Positions 6,447 through 9,319 of a DNA stretch of 9,319 nucleotides are shown here, piece by piece; the first letter of the stretch is position 1, and every line of letters starts with the position of its first letter. The DNA is taken from assembly GCA_964499465.1 (NCBI GenBank), contig CAZCLJ010000182.1:1-9319 (forward strand). The letters run 5' to 3'. The position numbers were made by a program, and so were the translations under genes. The stretch is from JAAYJM01 sp964499465. GTDB taxonomy: Bacteria > Bacteroidota > Ignavibacteria > Kapaibacteriales > UBA2268. Under the pieces are notes generated by a model. That model did not search any database. It saw nothing but the letters and a program-made list of their open reading frames with translations, and had not been told where the DNA came from.

Positions 6447-7664
6447 TTATTCTTTAGAACTACTTTCTAATTCCATTAATGATTTTTCAATATCATTAAT
6501 GCTTGGTAATGTAGATTTTAAATCATCTGGAATAGAATTAACAATTTTATATTCAGCAACTCCAATAGGTTGTTTTTGATTTCTTAAAGCATATTCTGCG
6601 ATAATTTTATCTTTAGTTTTGCAAAGTATTAACCCAATACTCGGATTATCGTATTCAGTTTTTAATAAGTCGTCAATTGCAGAAAGATAGAAATTTACTT
6701 GCCCTGCAAATGCTGGTTCAAATTCAACTGCTTTCAATTCAATAACAAAATAAGCTCTTAATCTAACGTTATAAAAAAGTAAATCAATATAGAAATCTTT
6801 ATCTGATACTTTTATATGATACTGTCTTCCTAAAAATGCGAATCCGGTTCCTAATTCAAGTAAAAATTTAGTAATATGTGAAGTCAGTTGATTTTCAATG
6901 TTTCTTTCATCAACTTTTTCTTTAATTGTTATAAAGTCAAATATATATGGGTCTTTTAATAACTCATTAGCAAGTTCTGATTGGTAAGGAGGTAGGGTGA
7001 GTTCAAAATTATTTATTGCTTTTCCTTGCCTATCAAACAAATCACTTTCAAATTGATGGATCAAAACACTTCTTGACCAATTATTTTCAATGGTTTTTAT
7101 TAAGTAAAAAAATGCCTGCTCAAAATCTTTACATTTTGTTATAATATAAATATTGTGCCCCCAAGGAATAAAGGAAAGTAAATTTGTTATAATTAATTCA
7201 AAATCAATAGCTTCTAATTCTGCAACAGCCTGTTGCAGAATTATGTTTGTTTTATTTTCTGAATACTTTTTATTATAAAATTCTAAAATTTTTTTTGAAA
7301 TAGGTTCAGTTTCTAATTCTGCAACAGCTTGTTGCAGAATTAGAATATTGTCTTTATAAAATGAATACCATTGTTTTATATAAGACAAATTTCTCTCTGA
7401 AAATCCTTTGATGTTAGGAAATGAGTTAATTAAATCTTTACTTAACTGCTTAATTAAACCATCTCCCCAATTTGAAACTGATTGCTTATAAACAATAGAT
7501 TTACCTAGATTCCAATAAAGCATAATTAGTTCAGAATTAGCTTTTACTGATGTTCTTACTTGGGCTTGTTGTATGTCTTTTTTTATATCTTCAAGCCAGG
7601 TCTTATATTCATTATTGTCTTCTAAACTGATGTTGGTAAAAGGTATATTTAAATCATTATACAT
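6447..7664 (-). CDS. YhcG/DUF1016 family PDDEXK nuclease with two in-frame palindromes
   Basis: 405 residues. The N-terminal DUF1016_N domain (about 20-105) shows the family's ANSELIMLYWNLGKSI and GFSERNLSYIKQWY motifs. The C-terminal YhcG nuclease domain (about 190-375) shows NNWSRSVLIHQ, KDPYIFDF, LELGTGFAFLGRQ and the PDDEXK core FYIDLLFYN ... VIELK, with D294, E309 and K311, plus Q322 in GQVNFYLSAID; the active site looks intact. The family is a putative DNA nuclease often found in restriction/defence and mobile regions. In E. coli YhcG, as I remember it, a short QQVLAQLPW-like stretch joins the two domains. Here the linker is longer and contains the decapeptide ILQQAVAELE twice (109-118 and 142-151), both copies encoded by palindromes. 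The normal WGHN motif follows at 168-171. The gene lies downstream of the DUF1828 gene after a 93-base gap. Confidence 0.9.
   Translation of the reverse strand: MYNDLNIPFTNISLEDNNEYKTWLEDIKKDIQQAQVRTSVKANSELIMLYWNLGKSIVYKQSVSNWGDGLIKQLSKDLINSFPNIKGFSERNLSYIKQWYSFYKDNILILQQAVAELETEPISKKILEFYNKKYSENKTNIILQQAVAELEAIDFELIITNLLSFIPWGHNIYIITKCKDFEQAFFYLIKTIENNWSRSVLIHQFESDLFDRQGKAINNFELTLPPYQSELANELLKDPYIFDFITIKEKVDERNIENQLTSHITKFLLELGTGFAFLGRQYHIKVSDKDFYIDLLFYNVRLRAYFVIELKAVEFEPAFAGQVNFYLSAIDDLLKTEYDNPSIGLILCKTKDKIIAEYALRNQKQPIGVAEYKIVNSIPDDLKSTLPSINDIEKSLMELESSSKE
7215..7243. repeat. In-frame palindrome in the nuclease gene, copy 2
   Basis: Perfect 14-bp arms (taattctgcaacag and ctgttgcagaatta) around one base. 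It encodes the second ILQQAVAELE of the nuclease (residues 142-151). It differs from the copy at 7311-7345 by a single base within the shared core (position 7230) and lies exactly 99 bases (33 codons) from it, so both are read in the same frame. Confidence 0.9.
7311..7345. repeat. In-frame palindrome in the nuclease gene, copy 1
   Basis: Perfect 16-bp arms (ttctaattctgcaaca and tgttgcagaattagaa) around gct. It encodes the first ILQQAVAELE (residues 109-118). This is the longer of the two palindromes and ends the N-terminal DUF1016 domain. The arms would also form a strong hairpin in the mRNA. Confidence 0.9.
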
Positions 7665-7713
7665 TTTCTTATTTTCATAATTAATTAAATATTCTTTATA
7701 TTAAACTTATTAT

Positions 7714-7721
7714 CAAATTTA
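7714..7721 (-). promoter_or_regulatory. Candidate -7 element upstream of the nuclease gene
   Basis: The minus strand reads TAAATTTG, a full match to the Bacteroidota TAnnTTTG -7 consensus, about 50 bases before the nuclease ATG and just past the DUF1828 stop. I see no good TTG -33 partner at the usual distance, so this is only suggestive of an independent transcription start. Confidence 0.35.
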
Positions 7722-7757
7722 GCTGAAATTACCTTTGATACTTTAATTTAATAAAAT

Positions 7758-8540
7758 TTACGCAGCCAATTTGCCCAAATTATTCATATCAAATCTTTCA
7801 TTCCACAGAATATAATCAGCACCTTCTGTTTTTAAAGCATTTAAATAATCCGGTTTTATTTCTTTATCTTGATTATTTATAATAGCTAAACCAATAAATG
7901 ATTTTTTCGTAATCTTTTCTCTTACTTTTTTTATATCATTCCAAGTATAAATGAAATGTGTAAAATTCATTTTATTCAAATTGTTGAAAGATTTAATAAC
8001 AATTTCTTTATTTTTATGTGCAATCTGAAAATCAAAAACAAATTCAATATCAATACTACCTCTTGAAATAAATTGAGGAGTATAAATAATATTTTGACTA
8101 TCAAGATATTCTTTTACATCTTCTTTAAATATAGAAGAAACAGTATGTTTAGCTAATAAATAGAAATCATTAATTTCTAAAATTGCGGATAATAAGTTAT
8201 GTTTTTTTTGAGGAAAATTATTTTCATTAGCTTCAACAATTAGTTCTTCATTATTCAAATTAATACCATAGTTTAATAAAATGTAATCAAGCAGTTCTTT
8301 TCTTTTATTCGAACAGCTCAATGAAACTCCACTTAATTGAAGGTTTTGCAAAGTAATCCCATCATCAGATAGAATAATTCTATCTTTCTCCTTTTTTGCG
8401 AATAATTCAATAGCATCATTGAATTGTCCTATAAAAGGAGTATCAATTACAGCCCAATCACTTCCATTTGGTAAAATAATATTGGTTTTGTTCTTTAACC
8501 AAATGTAATAATTGTTCACCAACTCTTCTAACCAATTCAT
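7758..8540 (-). CDS. DUF1828/DUF1829 domain protein
   Basis: 260 residues, soluble. The N-terminal part (about 28-110) carries the DUF1828 pattern TPFIGQFNDAIELFAKKEKD followed by RIILSDDGITLQNLQLSG, with the SDDG motif at 58-61. The C-terminal part (about 150-250) matches DUF1829: YTPQFISRGSIDIEFVFDFQ, an IYTWNDIKKVRE segment, and the closing ADYILWNERF. Both domains are of unknown function and typically occur in prophage or defence-like accessory regions. The start codon overlaps the stop of the upstream gene as ATGA, implying translational coupling with the DUF6978-like protein. The gene is strikingly AT-rich: 8221-8280 has 12 G/C in 60 bases. A toxin-antitoxin or anti-phage role is inference only. 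Family assignment is by eye. Confidence 0.8.
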   Translation of the reverse strand: MNWLEELVNNYYIWLKNKTNIILPNGSDWAVIDTPFIGQFNDAIELFAKKEKDRIILSDDGITLQNLQLSGVSLSCSNKRKELLDYILLNYGINLNNEELIVEANENNFPQKKHNLLSAILEINDFYLLAKHTVSSIFKEDVKEYLDSQNIIYTPQFISRGSIDIEFVFDFQIAHKNKEIVIKSFNNLNKMNFTHFIYTWNDIKKVREKITKKSFIGLAIINNQDKEIKPDYLNALKTEGADYILWNERFDMNNLGKLAA

Positions 8541-9055
8541 ATAAAAATCTCAGTAATTAGTAAATCTGTCTTTAGATTAATTATTTTACCAAAAGATTGA
8601 ATAGACTCAATTATATCAGAATTATTCTTCAAATCTTTAATAGGAAAGCTATCTTCTGATAATGGTATTGCCCAAACTAAAGGTCTATACCCCTCAACAA
8701 AATAATGAATATGATGTTTATCATAATCAATCCATTTCCCAGCAAATTTAACAAAATTTTCAGGAAGTGTAGTTAAAATTTTATCTGGATTTTTGTGTTT
8801 TCCATTGTAATCTATTCTTACAAGACCAATTTCCTGTTCATCTTCCTGACAATGTAAAGTTAGCTTTAAACTATACTTCTTGTTCTGTCTTATTTCCAAT
8901 AAAAAATCAAATTCATTGTCATTTTCAGACTTTAAAATAAATTTTTCAAAGAAAGGGAATTCTTGTTGAATAGAAATTGTATTTTTATACATTTCATTTT
9001 CAACAACTTTTTTTGGCAATTCAATTAAATACCTTGCTTTTTCATTAGTAAACAT
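8537..9055 (-). CDS. DUF6978-like protein, partner of DUF1828/1829
   Basis: 172 residues, no signal peptide or membrane helix. It opens with a helix TNEKARYLIELPKK, followed by strands ending in the conserved-looking block EIGLVRIDYNGKHKNPD (75-91) and a HHIHYFVEGY..LVWAIPL block (114-132) rich in histidines (H87, H114, H115, H117). I recognise this as the layout of DUF6978 proteins: an LVRID..G..H.NPDG-type motif, then H.H.YREGY and W..PL. The name is from memory and should be checked. Its stop overlaps the DUF1828 start by four bases, so the two are probably made together in a fixed ratio. It begins nine bases after the stop of the truncated ORF at 9065-9175. No function is known. Confidence 0.7.
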   Translation of the reverse strand: MFTNEKARYLIELPKKVVENEMYKNTISIQQEFPFFEKFILKSENDNEFDFLLEIRQNKKYSLKLTLHCQEDEQEIGLVRIDYNGKHKNPDKILTTLPENFVKFAGKWIDYDKHHIHYFVEGYRPLVWAIPLSEDSFPIKDLKNNSDIIESIQSFGKIINLKTDLLITEIFI

Positions 9056-9064
9056 ATAATTTTT

Positions 9065-9175
9065 CTATTGTCTTTGACAAAATAAAAAAAGAAGTTTTTG
9101 CAAATCGGTTTGGGAAAGCGAGCCACCGAATTGCTGAATTAATGCTAATAATATTTTTCTTCTGTAATACATCAT
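9065..9175 (-). pseudogene. Truncated N-terminus of a YwgA/DUF4065-like gene
   Basis: A 36-codon ORF starting with two Met codons (9175 and 9172) and containing YYRRKILLALIQQFGG (3-18) and SQTDLQKLLFLFCQRQ (21-36), then TAG. The pattern YRRKILLALL..FGG.L....LQKLLFLF is, as I recall it, the beginning of much longer (about 200-residue) proteins related to the YwgA/Panacea (DUF4065-like) group that often sit beside DUF488 genes. Here the reading frame stops exactly where such proteins would continue. None of the three minus-strand frames continues the homology, because the DUF6978-like gene begins nine bases on. So this is probably the stub left after an insertion or deletion. It could instead be a real small protein leading the operon. 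Confidence 0.5.
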
Positions 9176-9178
9176 TTA

Positions 9179-9186
9179 CAAATATA
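9179..9186 (-). promoter_or_regulatory. Candidate -7 element upstream of the accessory operon
   Basis: The minus strand reads TATATTTG, matching TAnnTTTG, and ends only a few bases before the ATG pair at 9175/9172. If used, transcription would start inside or at the very beginning of the stub ORF, leaving it leaderless and making the DUF6978-like gene the first properly led gene. No TTG partner is evident at the usual distance. Confidence 0.3.
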
Positions 9187-9298
9187 ATAAATATTACGAA
9201 GTTAATTCTTTTAAAATGGTTTTTGGAAAAAAATTTGTAAGAAAATAATATTTGAAAAAGTTTTATACCAAACCGTTAACAATAATGGTAATATAATC

Positions 9299-9319
9299 TG
9301 TCATTCTGAAGCGCAGCGA
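9299..9319 (+). repeat. Hairpin repeat, copy E (cut by window edge)
   Basis: The last 21 bases begin tgtcattctgaagcgcagcg, the left arm of the hairpin element. This is a third arm variant (gcgcagcga where B and D have gcgttgtga). The rest lies outside the window. It marks the right side of the accessory block, as copy D and the spacer repeats mark positions further left. Confidence 0.65.

Noticed and set aside
6040..6579. Short ORFs overlapping the lipoprotein gene and its junction with the nuclease gene
   Set aside because: They are shadows. The lipoprotein frame has a lipobox and the nuclease frame has intact family motifs.
9176..9298. A further gene or RNA upstream of the stub ORF
   Set aside because: I see only AT-rich sequence with no tRNA-like fold and no sustained reading frame. 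It is best regarded as promoter DNA.

Overview
The window looks like a low-GC chromosome segment from a Bacteroidota/FCB-group bacterium. The main evidence is a 1078-residue secreted beta-propeller protein that ends in a type IX secretion (T9SS) type A sorting domain, a pathway essentially restricted to that group. A short NTF2-like lipoprotein and candidate TAnnTTTG-type -7 promoter elements fit the same origin. All confident genes lie on the minus strand, so transcription runs from high to low coordinates. I cannot name genus or species; an uncultured or anaerobic lineage is a guess based on the DUF169 and Cys-rich membrane protein pair.

Layout in plus coordinates. 1-665 holds no gene. It is a mosaic of interspersed repeats: 83-nt hairpin elements with a strongly conserved loop, a companion module of about 40 nt, and small palindromes. 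It ends in a strong intrinsic terminator for the next gene. 666-3902 is the T9SS-secreted propeller protein. 3903-4313 is a second gene-free, repeat-bearing spacer. 4314-4847 (four-helix Cys-rich membrane protein) and 4865-5653 (DUF169 protein) form a tight two-gene unit whose outer ends are both built from repeat DNA: one repeat supplies the DUF169 start codon and another supplies the membrane protein's stop codon. 5829-6422 is the lipoprotein.

From about 6440 to the right end the DNA becomes visibly more AT-rich and the gene content changes to accessory type. It carries a YhcG/DUF1016 PDDEXK nuclease (6447-7664), a DUF1828/DUF1829 protein (7758-8540), a DUF6978-like protein overlapping it by ATGA (8537-9055), and a 36-codon ORF that looks like the N-terminal stub of a longer gene (9065-9175). 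Another copy of the hairpin repeat begins at the right edge. I read this as a small genomic-island or defence-type module, possibly bracketed by repeats.

Best leads: a nearly perfect palindrome present twice, exactly 33 codons apart and in frame, inside the nuclease gene, so the same decapeptide is encoded twice; the overlapping DUF6978-DUF1828/1829 pair behind a beheaded gene; and the hairpin repeat family that has become part of the ends of host genes. None of these functions can be proved from the sequence alone.
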